This document shows, in pieces, positions 11,073-19,209 of a DNA stretch of 64,000 nt. The notes beneath the pieces were generated by a model. The model was not told where the DNA came from. It was given only the letters and a program-made list of their open reading frames with translations, and did not search any database. The stretch's first letter is position 1. Each line of letters opens with the position of its first letter. This DNA is from a virus. The stretch spans positions 1 through 64,000 of IMG/VR virus record IMGVR_UViG_3300044644_000945. One strand, given 5' to 3'. The position numbers and the translations under genes were made by a program.

Positions 11073-12806
11073 ATGGCTAATTATAGAGCAGTAGCATCAG
11101 GAAACTGGAGTAGTTTATCAACTTGGCAAGATGACAGTTTAGGTTATTTTGCTGCATCTACTGTTTTGCCTACAACAAATGATACTGTTTATTCAAATAA
11201 CTTTACAGTTACAATTGATGGAACAAGAGTAGCAAGTAGTATAAGAAATAGTACATTTACACCACCTACAACATTAGGAGCTGTTGCAACTGCAACAATG
11301 ACATCAAACACTACACCAAGTGGAATTGCTGCAGCAAGTGCTGCTCAATCTCCTGCTTGGCAAGCATTTGATAAAAATATTGCAACATTTTGGCAGACAC
11401 CTAGTTCAGGTCAAACAGGTTGGCTCTCATATCAATTTCCAACAGGAAAAATAATAAAAAAATATGGTTTTAATTCTGTAGCAACAATCACAATAAATCC
11501 AAAAACTTGGACTTTTGAAGGAAGCAATAATGGTTCAACTTGGACTGTATTAGATACACAAACAAATTTTCCTACACAAACAAATACCTTTTATTCGTTT
11601 GATATAAGTTCAAACACAACATCATATACATATTATAGAATAAATATAACTGCTACAACAGGAGGAGCATCAGGTATTGCACTTTATGAATTTGAAATGT
11701 CAGAGGTTACAAACCTTTATGGAAATGTAGTCGCAGGGGGTCAATTTATATTTGCTAATAATGGTGTATTAACTTGTAGTGCATCGCCTGCTATTGTTGT
11801 AGGAATAGCATCAGTTCCTGTTTTAGAAATGACTTTAGCAAACCCTAACACTGCTACTTTTAACGGAAGTGTTTTGACAGTGCCTAATAGTATTAACTTT
11901 AATGTTATTAGACATTCAGGTACAGGAACATTAAATCTAAATGGAAATTATAATTTAGATGGTAGTACTGCTAGAGTATTAATTCAAGTGTCACTTACAG
12001 GAACCCTAAATATTGTAGGAAATGTTACAGGTACTTATGGAGCAAATTTTGCAAATACTGTAGCTATGACTGCAGCTGGAACACTTAATATTACAGGAGA
12101 TGTTTCAGGTAATAATACAACTTTTACAAATGCATCAACAGTTTCTGCAACTTTAGGAAATGTCAATATTACAGGAAATACAACAGCAAGTGTATCACCT
12201 GCTGTCTATATGAGTTCAGCTATTAATTATACACAAATAGGAAACGTAAATGGTTCAACAACTCAAGCAGCTATTTTTAATATAAATGCACCAGCAACAA
12301 TTTCTGTAACAGGAATAATTACAGCAGGCACAGGAGCACCAGCAATATATTCTTCTATTGCTCTTACAACTGGGTATGGTTCTGGTACTTTTGTAAAGAT
12401 TAGTGGAAATGTAGTTAATTCATCTAATATAATGGCTATTGTAGCACCAAGAGTAACAATAGACACAAATACTTCAAGTTGGTTATTTCAGATAAGTACG
12501 GGTGGTAACAGAACATTATATGCAGCAGGTGTAGCTTTAGGAAATCCTGCAATAGGAGATGTTAGACTTGGAACAGTATATGGAGCATCAAGTGAGCTTA
12601 CAGGTACATTAGCTATGCCTATACCTGCAACAGTGCTATTAGGTGTATTGACTGATGCTACAACTGGAACTTTACTTATGACACCAGCAGACTTTTGGAA
12701 CTATTTAATTTCAAGTGGATTTACTGCTAATAGTATTGGAGATAGGTTGCAAAACGCTGCAACAGTAGCAACAACAGGAGGACAAATAGCAAGTTATAAT
12801 ATATAA
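11073..12806 (+). CDS. Adhesin-like tail protein with discoidin (F5/8C)-like domain and beta-repeat body
   Basis: A 577-aa protein. The N-terminus has a motif GNWSSLSTWQDD...PTTNDTVYSNNFTVTIDG that is shared with the next gene. Residues about 75-205 (AWQAFDKNIATFWQTP, WLSYQFP, TWTFEGSNNGSTWTVLDT, YYRINITATTG) read like an F5/8 type C or CBM32-like carbohydrate-binding domain. The rest is made of N-I-T-G-N/D-V-x-G repeats, suggesting a parallel beta-helix. The C-terminal 150 residues are closely similar to those of the next gene. Likely role: binding host surface polysaccharide. Confidence 0.85.
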   Translation: MANYRAVASGNWSSLSTWQDDSLGYFAASTVLPTTNDTVYSNNFTVTIDGTRVASSIRNSTFTPPTTLGAVATATMTSNTTPSGIAAASAAQSPAWQAFDKNIATFWQTPSSGQTGWLSYQFPTGKIIKKYGFNSVATITINPKTWTFEGSNNGSTWTVLDTQTNFPTQTNTFYSFDISSNTTSYTYYRINITATTGGASGIALYEFEMSEVTNLYGNVVAGGQFIFANNGVLTCSASPAIVVGIASVPVLEMTLANPNTATFNGSVLTVPNSINFNVIRHSGTGTLNLNGNYNLDGSTARVLIQVSLTGTLNIVGNVTGTYGANFANTVAMTAAGTLNITGDVSGNNTTFTNASTVSATLGNVNITGNTTASVSPAVYMSSAINYTQIGNVNGSTTQAAIFNINAPATISVTGIITAGTGAPAIYSSIALTTGYGSGTFVKISGNVVNSSNIMAIVAPRVTIDTNTSSWLFQISTGGNRTLYAAGVALGNPAIGDVRLGTVYGASSELTGTLAMPIPATVLLGVLTDATTGTLLMTPADFWNYLISSGFTANSIGDRLQNAATVATTGGQIASYNI

Positions 12807-12818
12807 AAATATTTAATT

Positions 12819-14087
12819 ATGGCAGTAAGATATGCAGTAGCAAATGGTAACTGGAGTAATCCAGCAACTTGGGATGGTGGGACATTGCCAACAAGTGCTG
12901 ACGATGTGTTTGCAAATAACTTTACAGTAACTATTAATGGAACTTTTACTGTACTTACAATAAGAAATGTAAGCAATACTACACCTCCTGTTGCTAATGG
13001 TGGTGGATTTACATTTGCTAATGGTGCTGATTTAACTTGTACTGCGTCAAATGGTTTTGTTGTTAGAGACATATCAAATTTATATCTTTTAACTTTTGAT
13101 TTACCAAGTGGGCAAAGTGCTACATTAAGAGCAAATGCTCTTACTGCTTCTGTAGCTGCAAGTGGTAGAAATATTTTAGTACAGAATACTGGTACTTTTA
13201 ATATGGTTGGGGATTATAGTATGCAACAAGCTGCTTCTTCTAGTAGAGCCACAATTTTTGTAAATGGTTCAACAACTATAAATATAATTGGGAATATAAC
13301 TTGTTCACAAACTGGTTTAAACACAAGTGCAACTTTATGGGTAACTGCTGGGACACCTACAATAAACATAACTGGAAATGTAACTGGTGGTTTAACAAAT
13401 AATGTTAGTTTTGGCAATGGTATTTTTACACAATCTGCTTCTACTATAAATATAACTGGTGATGTAACTACAAATTTAACAGCCTCTATTTTAGTTGGCG
13501 CTGGTGCAATAAATGTAATAGGAAATGTAACTGGTGGGAACGCCTTTCCTGCTATTAATAATACTACAACTGCTGTAACAATTTCTGTAACAGGAATAAT
13601 AACTGCTGGAACAGGAGCTCCTGCTATTTATTCTGCATTTGCTTTAACAAGTGGATATGGCTCTGGAACATTTGTTAAAGTAAGTGGTAATGTAGTTAAT
13701 TCAACTAATAATATTGCAATAGTTGCACCAAGAGTTACTATTGATACAAACACGTCAAGCTGGCTATTTCAAATATCAACAGGTGGAGATAGGATTTTGT
13801 ATGCAGCTGGAGTACCATTAGGTAATCCTGTAGTAAGTAATGTTAGATTTGGAACTATTTATGGTGCATCAAATGAGTTAACAGGAACAATGAGAGTTCC
13901 TACTGCAGCAAATGTATTACAGGGAGTTTTAGTAGATAATACTGTAGGTACATTATTAATGACACCTGCTCAATGTTGGAATTATTTAATATCATCAGGG
14001 TTTGTAGCAAATAGTATTGGTGAGAGATTACAAAATGCTAGTACAGTATCTACAACTGGTGCACAGTTAGCATCATATAACATTTAA
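12819..14087 (+). CDS. Adhesin-like tail protein, paralogue lacking the discoidin domain
   Basis: A 422-aa paralogue of the preceding protein. It has the same N-terminal GNWSxxxTWDGGTLPTxxDDVFxNNFTVTING block, the same N-I-T-G-N-V repeats and a nearly identical C-terminus (for example VAPRVTIDTNTSSWLFQIST), but it lacks the discoidin-like insert. The DNA of the shared C-terminus differs mainly at third codon positions, so the duplication is old and the protein is under selection. The leader is taaaaatatttaattATG, a Bacteroidota-type start. The conserved C-terminus is probably an assembly or trimerisation part. Confidence 0.85.
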   Translation: MAVRYAVANGNWSNPATWDGGTLPTSADDVFANNFTVTINGTFTVLTIRNVSNTTPPVANGGGFTFANGADLTCTASNGFVVRDISNLYLLTFDLPSGQSATLRANALTASVAASGRNILVQNTGTFNMVGDYSMQQAASSSRATIFVNGSTTINIIGNITCSQTGLNTSATLWVTAGTPTINITGNVTGGLTNNVSFGNGIFTQSASTINITGDVTTNLTASILVGAGAINVIGNVTGGNAFPAINNTTTAVTISVTGIITAGTGAPAIYSAFALTSGYGSGTFVKVSGNVVNSTNNIAIVAPRVTIDTNTSSWLFQISTGGDRILYAAGVPLGNPVVSNVRFGTIYGASNELTGTMRVPTAANVLQGVLVDNTVGTLLMTPAQCWNYLISSGFVANSIGERLQNASTVSTTGAQLASYNI

Positions 14088-14102
14088 TAACAAATAAAAA
14101 TT

Positions 14103-14465
14103 ATGAAAACAATAAGAGAATTTTTAGTTAGAAACTTTGTACTTGACTACACAGTTAATCTGTTTGGAAAAATGTACAATGCTCCTAGAGCAAGTAGGAT
14201 TATATATCCTTTAATGGTTATAACAGGATGGTTTGCTGTAACTAATCCTGATTATCCAACACCTACATTTTTTATATGGGTGTTGTATGCATTGTTAGCA
14301 ACAGCTTTGTTTTTTGGATTTGTATATTTTAGATACTATCCTGCAAAATGGGAAGAGCTTGATAAGTTTCAAAAGTTCCAATATGGATTTTTCCCATACG
14401 CAAACTTAGATAGAGGTCAATATAGAGAATGGAAATTAATATGTAAAGAAATACAAAATAAATAA
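14103..14465 (+). CDS. Membrane protein (120 aa), unknown function
   Basis: Two hydrophobic segments are visible (IIYPLMVITGWFAV and FFIWVLYALLATALFFGFVYF), followed by a charged cytoplasmic-type tail (KWEELDKFQKF). The start is preceded by aacaaataaaaatt. It sits in a run of three small late genes just before a terminator. It might be a holin-like or virion membrane protein, but no family motif is recognised. Confidence 0.75.
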   Translation: MKTIREFLVRNFVLDYTVNLFGKMYNAPRASRIIYPLMVITGWFAVTNPDYPTPTFFIWVLYALLATALFFGFVYFRYYPAKWEELDKFQKFQYGFFPYANLDRGQYREWKLICKEIQNK

Positions 14466-14471
14466 AAAACT

Positions 14472-14837
14472 ATGGAAACACTTATCAGCTTATTGAAAAC
14501 TATGTCAACCTTTTTTACAAGTTTTTCAGACATATTCTTTAAAAACTTTATTAAAGAACGCAGATACCTACATTTCTTTTTATCAGTAGCTATTGTATTA
14601 GCTTCTTTTATATTTGCATACTATTTTATGTACTTTGATGGTGGACCTGTTTGGGTTTACCTAGTAATAGGATGGTTTCAAGGATATGGTATTAACTGGG
14701 CAAGAGAATGGTATTACAATTACAAATCTAAATATGAAATAGAATTTGATTATTTAGATGTATATGCAGGAGCATATGGAGGAATAACAGCGTCTATACT
14801 TTACTTAATAATTATATATCAACAATGGCTAAACTAA
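14472..14837 (+). CDS. Membrane protein (121 aa), unknown function
   Basis: Three hydrophobic stretches are visible: FFLSVAIVLASFIFAYYFMYF, VWVYLVIGWFQGY and ITASILYLIIIYQ. The N-terminal 35 residues are amphipathic. It follows another membrane protein after only six bases, and its 3' end overlaps the next small gene by 13 bases. A role in lysis or the virion is possible from position only. Confidence 0.75.
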   Translation: METLISLLKTMSTFFTSFSDIFFKNFIKERRYLHFFLSVAIVLASFIFAYYFMYFDGGPVWVYLVIGWFQGYGINWAREWYYNYKSKYEIEFDYLDVYAGAYGGITASILYLIIIYQQWLN

Positions 14838-14962
14838 CTAACACAAGCAACTTTATTGCAAGACCAAGAGTTAAAAGACCTGGTGTACATTCTAAAAAAA
14901 GTACATCATCTTTAAAATCTTCTAAAAACTATAAAAAGTTATACAGAGGTCAAGGTAATTAA
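14825..14962 (+). CDS. Small basic protein (45 aa)
   Basis: A 45-codon gene overlapping the end of the membrane-protein gene in another frame. The product begins MAKLTNTSNFIARPRVKRPG and is strongly basic and Ser/Lys-rich (HSKKSTSSLKSSKNYKK), with no hydrophobic segment. Its stop is immediately followed by the terminator hairpin of this block. It could bind nucleic acid or be a virion component; this is inference. Confidence 0.65.
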   Translation: MAKLTNTSNFIARPRVKRPGVHSKKSTSSLKSSKNYKKLYRGQGN

Positions 14963-14964
14963 AG

Positions 14965-14993
14965 AAAAAGGGAGCTAAATGCTCCCTCTTTTT
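14965..14993. terminator. Bidirectional hairpin terminator between convergent blocks
   Basis: GGGAGC-TAAAT-GCTCCC stem-loop with an A-tract on one side and TCTTTTT on the other. It lies between the stop of the rightward late genes and the stop of the leftward gene, so it can stop transcription from both sides. Confidence 0.85.
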
Positions 14994-15615
14994 ATGGTCC
15001 AAAATAATAGGTTCCTGTAGATATATCTTCATTATTACCTTCTGCAATATTATAACAGTGTGTAGAAAGAGTAGATGTAGTTACTTTGTTCTTATCATCT
15101 TTCTTTATAAAGTATTTTGAAGTCTGCATGTATGTATAATCACAAGCTTCTTCAAATACTTTTATGTATTTTTCAGTAGCATTTAATACCATATCCCAAT
15201 CATATTCAGGATACTCCTGAAAAAACCATTTGAACTTTTCATATAGCTCTTTAGGATTAGTTCTAAAAGAAACACTGCTACCTTCTTTCTTACCTTTAGG
15301 AAATAATTCATTGTATTGTTTGATCTTTTCTTCCCAGTCTTCAAATTTTACTTTGCTAACTTTCTTTATTGTTTTAATGTTGCAAATATACACTTCAGAC
15401 TCATGCACAACATGTATAGCTTTTTGTGTAATGGTATAAAATATACCTTGGACTTCTGACTTGTGTTCTTCTAGAAAACCATTCAGTGATAGTTTATATT
15501 GTTCTGATGCATATGGTATACCTTTGATAGGTAAATTATACACCATAGAATACAAAATATAATGAGCATTTGGTGTAAGCTCATTGTTACTTAAAAAATC
15601 ATAAAACTCCTTCAT
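14992..15615 (-). CDS. Hypothetical protein next to DnaA-like gene (207 aa), possible replication partner
   Basis: A soluble 207-aa protein. The region around residues 110-170 (ELYEKFKWFFQEYPEYDWDMVLNA...YTYMQTSKYFI) is helical and recalls the second domain of DnaD-type replication proteins, but the match is weak. The start overlaps the upstream DnaA-domain gene by 17 bases, so the two are translated together and probably act together. It is the last gene of a short leftward operon ending at the bidirectional terminator. Confidence 0.75.
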   Translation of the reverse strand: MKEFYDFLSNNELTPNAHYILYSMVYNLPIKGIPYASEQYKLSLNGFLEEHKSEVQGIFYTITQKAIHVVHESEVYICNIKTIKKVSKVKFEDWEEKIKQYNELFPKGKKEGSSVSFRTNPKELYEKFKWFFQEYPEYDWDMVLNATEKYIKVFEEACDYTYMQTSKYFIKKDDKNKVTTSTLSTHCYNIAEGNNEDISTGTYYFGP

Positions 15616-16045
15616 ATTCTGGTTGGTTATAGGTTAATTTTAATTTTTCTACACCTTGCATAAACTTCATTCTTTCTATAATGTCTAAGCTACATATAAA
15701 ATCAACAATGTTTACTATATCTTTTGTATTTCTAGTTTTTATTAAATATTCTTTTAAATACATAGGATACTCTGCCATAAAATCATCATACACCTGTCTA
15801 AAATTTTTATCATAATCATATGCAATTTTAAATTTTTTAAGTGTGTATATCACAGTAGAATGATTTCTATTAACAGTTTTTGCTATAGCTGTAGTTGTCA
15901 TTGTAGAATCAAGAATTTTACAAATATGATAGTATACAGCACGTGCATACACTTCATCATTTTCTCTTGATTTTTTTGTTATGTCTACCTTAAAGAATGC
16001 ATTAACTCTTTCTCTAAGTAGGTTTATTTTATCAATTTTTGTCAT
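15599..16045 (-). CDS. DnaA domain IV-like DNA-binding protein
   Basis: A 148-aa protein. Residues about 30-72 carry the DnaA C-terminal signature: a helix (VYARAVYYHICKI), then AKTVNRNHSTVIYTLKKF, matching the xRxHSTVxxAxxK helix-turn-helix that reads DnaA boxes. There is no AAA+ ATPase part, so it is a stand-alone domain IV with an extra C-terminal helical region. It could recruit the replication machinery at the phage origin or act as a transcription regulator. It lies at the promoter-proximal end of a small leftward operon, divergent from the lysis cassette. Confidence 0.8.
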   Translation of the reverse strand: MTKIDKINLLRERVNAFFKVDITKKSRENDEVYARAVYYHICKILDSTMTTTAIAKTVNRNHSTVIYTLKKFKIAYDYDKNFRQVYDDFMAEYPMYLKEYLIKTRNTKDIVNIVDFICSLDIIERMKFMQGVEKLKLTYNQPEYEGVL

Positions 16046-16199
16046 TTTGTTGTAATTTAAGTTGAAAATATTCTTTTAAAAGTGCTCTTTTTTTATTAAC
16101 CAAGTGTTCATCATTAGAACCTTTACATTGTAATAAAAAAAGTTTGTGGTCTATCTTACTTATTTTCAAGACCAATTCATCAAGAAGTTCTGTGTTCAT
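16032..16199 (-). CDS. Small helical protein (55 aa)
   Basis: The frame extends upstream to 16250, but the ATG at 16199 (MNTELLDELVLK) is chosen because it has an A-rich leader (aaaaattataaacaa) and the upstream part would run into the promoter. The product is highly charged and helical. Its 3' end overlaps the DnaA-like gene by 14 bases. Function unknown. Confidence 0.65.
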   Translation of the reverse strand: MNTELLDELVLKISKIDHKLFLLQCKGSNDEHLVNKKRALLKEYFQLKLQQNDKN

Positions 16200-16216
16200 T
16201 TGTTTATAATTTTTAA

Positions 16217-16325
16217 AGTGACAACTGCAAAATTGGTGATAACTTGTCAATTATGCAATTTTTAAGAGTTAAAGTTTAAATTATTATTGAAAAAATACTA
16301 TATTATAGTGTAAAGATGTCTTATA
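16217..16325. promoter_or_regulatory. Divergent promoter region between initiator operon and lysis cassette
   Basis: About 150 bases without coding separate two diverging operons. Rightward, an ACTATATTATAGTGTAAAG stretch (16299-16314) lies about 35 bases before the first lysis gene. Leftward, ATTG and CAATTTTG (about 16220-16255) are spaced by 20 bases, close to the Bacteroidota TTTG / TAnnTTTG pattern. No transcription data, so the exact boxes are tentative. Confidence 0.5.
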
Positions 16326-16347
16326 CTAATTTTTATTTTTTATTGCC

Positions 16348-16554
16348 ATGCTCCACCAAGTTGACCTAAAAGTACAATTGTTAGCAGGATTTGCTATAAT
16401 TGTGGCTTCAATTGCAGAAGTTGAAACTTTCTTGAGATTTTTGTTACTAATTGTTTCTATCATTTATACAATCTACAAGATTGTAGATAGATTCAAAGAA
16501 AAAGAAAAAGAGAAAAAAGGTATAATAACTAAAAATGATGATGATGATGAATAA
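16348..16554 (+). CDS. Holin-like small membrane protein (68 aa)
   Basis: Residues 8-26 (KVQLLAGFAIIVASIAEVE) and 27-45 (FLRFLLLIVSIIYTIYKIV) form hydrophobic segments, followed by a basic and then acidic tail (KEKEKEKKG...DDDDE). Size, two membrane segments and the charged tail fit holins. It opens the cassette of holin, spanin and M15 peptidase. The end overlaps the next gene. Confidence 0.75.
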   Translation: MLHQVDLKVQLLAGFAIIVASIAEVETFLRFLLLIVSIIYTIYKIVDRFKEKEKEKKGIITKNDDDDE

Positions 16555-16762
16555 TTTAAAAAACAAAAAAACTACAATTACAGGATTAATTCTTGCTATA
16601 TTAGTAGGTATTCAACCTCTTACTACTGTAGAAGGATTTGATATTAAAAAAGACTGGTTTCAATTGATACTAGCAGGTGCAATTGCTGTATTTGGATGGT
16701 TAGCACAAGATTCAGAAATAAACAGTATAGCTGAAAAAAATAAAAAACTTAAAGGTGAATAA
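16535..16762 (+). CDS. Holin-like membrane protein (75 aa)
   Basis: Two hydrophobic segments (TITGLILAILVGIQPL and WFQLILAGAIAVFGWLAQD), with charged ends ending in KNKKLKGE, as in small phage holins. Five ATG codons in a row lie in the overlap with the previous gene; the last (16547, MNNLKNKK) is the most natural start. The stop overlaps the GTG start of the spanin-like gene, implying coupled translation. Two holin-like proteins in a row may be a holin/antiholin pair. Confidence 0.75.
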   Translation: MMMMMNNLKNKKTTITGLILAILVGIQPLTTVEGFDIKKDWFQLILAGAIAVFGWLAQDSEINSIAEKNKKLKGE

Positions 16763-17378
16763 CTTTAAAAAACACAGTACACTAATTATTGTTGGCATAT
16801 TGCTATTAATAATTCTATTACAAAGATCTTGTACAGGTGATGTAGTAGTTCAAGAACCTACTACTGTAGTTAAGATTGATACAGTATGGAAAATAAAACA
16901 TGATACTGTTATCAAAAAAATCAGAGTTACAGATATAAAATATGTTAAACCTGATGGTCCTGAATATACTTCAGGAGAACACATAGATACATGTAGAGCA
17001 AGATTTAATTACTTGCTGAAACAGCATAGTGCAAGAAGAGTATATAAAGACACAATTAAACTAGATAGTTTAGGTACAATTACAGTTATTGATACTGTAT
17101 GGTTGAACAAACTAAAAAATAGAAGTTACATTAATAATTACAAAATACCTCTTGTCACTAAGACAATTACAATTATAAAACAAGCTGATCCTAAAAGACA
17201 ATTGTATATAGGAGGTAATTTGTTTGGTGACAAGACAACTTTACAATCAATTACTCCTGGTCTTATATATAAAGACAGAAAGGACAGAGTGTATCAAGCT
17301 AATGTTGGTGTAAACTTTGATGGTACATTGACATTTGGTGTTGGTACATATTGGAAAATTAATCTAAACAAAAAATAA
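16755..17378 (+). CDS. Spanin-like membrane-anchored protein (207 aa)
   Basis: GTG start overlapping the upstream stop. Residues 8-23 (TLIIVGILLLIILLQR) form an N-terminal membrane anchor followed by Ser-Cys. The periplasmic part contains VVKIDTVWKIKHDTVIKKI and repeated DTVW motifs, then a C-terminal region rich in alternating Gly/aromatic residues (YIGGNLFGD, YQANVGVNFDGTLTFGVGTYW) resembling an outer-membrane beta-hairpin or barrel strand. Position between holins and peptidase suggests a role in outer-membrane disruption during lysis; the spanin assignment is inference. Confidence 0.7.
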   Translation: MNNFKKHSTLIIVGILLLIILLQRSCTGDVVVQEPTTVVKIDTVWKIKHDTVIKKIRVTDIKYVKPDGPEYTSGEHIDTCRARFNYLLKQHSARRVYKDTIKLDSLGTITVIDTVWLNKLKNRSYINNYKIPLVTKTITIIKQADPKRQLYIGGNLFGDKTTLQSITPGLIYKDRKDRVYQANVGVNFDGTLTFGVGTYWKINLNKK

Positions 17379-17384
17379 TAACCA

Positions 17385-17801
17385 ATGGTAACAAGTGCAC
17401 AATGTTTAAAAAAATATGGTGATCCTACTAAAGAGTCTAATATGACTCTATGGGATATACCAGCTGAATTAGAAGTAGGAGTAATACCAAAAAGACTTTA
17501 TTGTAATAAAGATATGGTAGCACCTCTTACACAAGCATTCAAAAATCTTATAGCAACAGGTTTTGTAAAAGAACTAAAGACATGGGATGGATGCTTTAAC
17601 ATAAGAAAGAAGAGAGGATTAACTAGTATGTCATTACATTCATGGGGAATTGCCATAGATGTTAATGCAGCATGGAATGGTCTTGGTAAAACACCAGTAT
17701 TATCTGCAGGATTTGTAAAATGTTTTACAGATGCTGGTTTTGACTGGGGAGGTACGTGGACACGCAAGGATGGAATGCACTTCCAACTTGCAAAAATATA
17801 A
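17385..17801 (+). CDS. M15 family peptidase endolysin
   Basis: A 138-aa single-domain protein. It carries the M15 (VanY / L-Ala-D-Glu peptidase type) zinc motif SLHSWGIAIDVN at about residues 83-94 (His and Asp ligands) and GMHFQL near residue 130 (the third, His, ligand). The length fits the catalytic domain alone, with no cell-wall binding domain. It should cut peptide bridges of peptidoglycan at the end of infection, after passage through the holin. Last gene of the rightward cassette; a terminator follows about 45 bases downstream. Confidence 0.92.
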   Translation: MVTSAQCLKKYGDPTKESNMTLWDIPAELEVGVIPKRLYCNKDMVAPLTQAFKNLIATGFVKELKTWDGCFNIRKKRGLTSMSLHSWGIAIDVNAAWNGLGKTPVLSAGFVKCFTDAGFDWGGTWTRKDGMHFQLAKI

Positions 17802-17845
17802 AACAACTGTTCTTTAATGTTAGTTGGTTTCTTCTCTCTTCTGTT

Positions 17846-17873
17846 GAAAGACCCCCATTCCTGGGGGTTTTTC
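17846..17873. terminator. Bidirectional hairpin terminator after lysis cassette
   Basis: ACCCCC-ATTCCT-GGGGGT followed by TTTTCT, with AAAG before it. It lies between convergent operons (endolysin and the long leftward block). Confidence 0.85.
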
Positions 17874-17877
17874 TATT

Positions 17878-18069
17878 TTACCATAAGTCATCTTTACCAG
17901 GATATCTCATCACTTCTGCATTTCTGTTATGCCTCAGTGCTTCACGTAAAGAATCAAATTCTTCAAAAGGTTCATGAGGTTCTATACCACAACCATCTTC
18001 ATACAGATATATGTATGGACAGCCTCTATCTTCTTCTTGCTTGTGTACAAGAGTTACTATTATTCTCAT
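17878..18069 (-). CDS. Hypothetical protein (63 aa)
   Basis: Last gene of the long leftward block. Product MRIIVTLVHKQEEDRG..., soluble and rich in Glu, Asp and Tyr; family not recognised. Its start overlaps the stop of the upstream gene by four bases (ATGA), a layout used repeatedly in this block, which supports it being real. Confidence 0.65.
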   Translation of the reverse strand: MRIIVTLVHKQEEDRGCPYIYLYEDGCGIEPHEPFEEFDSLREALRHNRNAEVMRYPGKDDLW

Positions 18070-18341
18070 AAAGATTCTTTAGTACCTATTTCATATACTG
18101 GACCAGAATTTATAATTCTTAAAAGTATTTCAAGTTTTTCTGCTTCAGCATAATCTATATTATTTTTTTTAAATGGTGTTTGTATTGATAAGCCATCACC
18201 ATCATCTTTTATTTTAAAAGCTGTTTCACCTCTTAAATGACTACTCCAAAAGTCTATATTAGGATATAACAATGTGTGTATCATACCATTTTTTTCATAA
18301 TCATACTGGTATTCACCATCTATAAATATTTGTTGCTTCAT
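18066..18341 (-). CDS. Hypothetical protein (91 aa)
   Basis: Soluble 91-aa protein starting MKQQIFIDGEYQYDYEKNG, with an aromatic-rich N-terminus and a helical C-terminus. No recognised domain. It overlaps the downstream gene by four bases. Confidence 0.65.
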   Translation of the reverse strand: MKQQIFIDGEYQYDYEKNGMIHTLLYPNIDFWSSHLRGETAFKIKDDGDGLSIQTPFKKNNIDYAEAEKLEILLRIINSGPVYEIGTKESL

Positions 18342-18357
18342 TGTGTTTTTTGTTATG

Positions 18358-19209
18358 TTAAAAAATATATCTAATGTTTTTTAGATCAAAGTAGCTGCCA
18401 TACAACTCTTTAAACTCTTCAATCATTTTTGCTTTTAGCTGATACTTATATCTAATGTTGTCAGCAGCATATTGTGAATCTTTTGATTCTTGTATTTCTG
18501 GTTTCCAGCACAATGTATTTACATCATCACCAGCATTTTTGTAAGATGTGTTATTATAAGTTAGAAATATGCATTCACAAGGTAGATTTATACCTAAATA
18601 AGCAAGTTTTTCAAATAATAACTTATATTCTTCAAGCCATCCTTCTTCATATATGATAGGACTAAAGTTGATATGTACTTCCATCTTCTCTTGCAGCTTA
18701 GGAATCATTGCAATTCTATCAGCAATACTATCAGTGTTTGGTTCTAGTATATCTGCATACTTTTGAGGCATAAGACTTACTCTTATCCTGTGTTTTCCAG
18801 CTGTCAAGTTATACTTGACTATTGGAAACTTAGTAGGATACTTAGTAGCAAATGTTGATTTAAGCTTAGGATGTGCATTAAAGAAATCAAATACACTTTG
18901 CCAGTTGTAATGTTTACTATGTAAAGGTATATCAGTACTACATCCTATATCTATGCAGTAATATTTGTCATCAACCTGATTAGGTATTTTTGGCATTGGT
19001 AATGCTTCTGACCATTTGTGTATTGAAGAAAGTATATCATCTGTATTCTCATTAATGTACACTTTGTCATTATTAAATCTACCTACATAGCAATAACTTT
19101 TCATGCAGCCACCTAAACAACCATAAATAAAATTGGGAGAAATAGCATCACTACTCCTCCCATTAAATCTGGTAACTAAAGTTTTTGTTTTTTGTTTTAT
19201 TATTTTCAT
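18358..19209 (-). CDS. Radical SAM protein resembling spore photoproduct lyase family
   Basis: A 283-aa protein. The N-terminal region has TRFNGR...SPNFIYGCLGGCMKSYCYVGR, with cysteines at about 31, 35 and 40. A Cys-rich G-C-x3-C-x4-C-Y-V motif is the likely [4Fe-4S]/SAM site. The canonical radical SAM spacing is C-x3-C-x2-C, so it is expanded by two here, but the surrounding sequence recalls spore-photoproduct-lyase-like proteins of phages and bacteria. DIGCSTD at about residue 87 and later beta strands fit the (beta/alpha) barrel. It may repair UV-damaged thymine dimers or modify another substrate. Start overlaps the upstream gene by four bases. Confidence 0.65.
   Translation of the reverse strand: MKIIKQKTKTLVTRFNGRSSDAISPNFIYGCLGGCMKSYCYVGRFNNDKVYINENTDDILSSIHKWSEALPMPKIPNQVDDKYYCIDIGCSTDIPLHSKHYNWQSVFDFFNAHPKLKSTFATKYPTKFPIVKYNLTAGKHRIRVSLMPQKYADILEPNTDSIADRIAMIPKLQEKMEVHINFSPIIYEEGWLEEYKLLFEKLAYLGINLPCECIFLTYNNTSYKNAGDDVNTLCWKPEIQESKDSQYAADNIRYKYQLKAKMIEEFKELYGSYFDLKNIRYIF

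Noticed and set aside
16200-16250. Upstream extension of the 55-aa gene to 16250
   Set aside because: It would use a start inside the promoter region without an A-rich leader; the internal ATG at 16199 has one.
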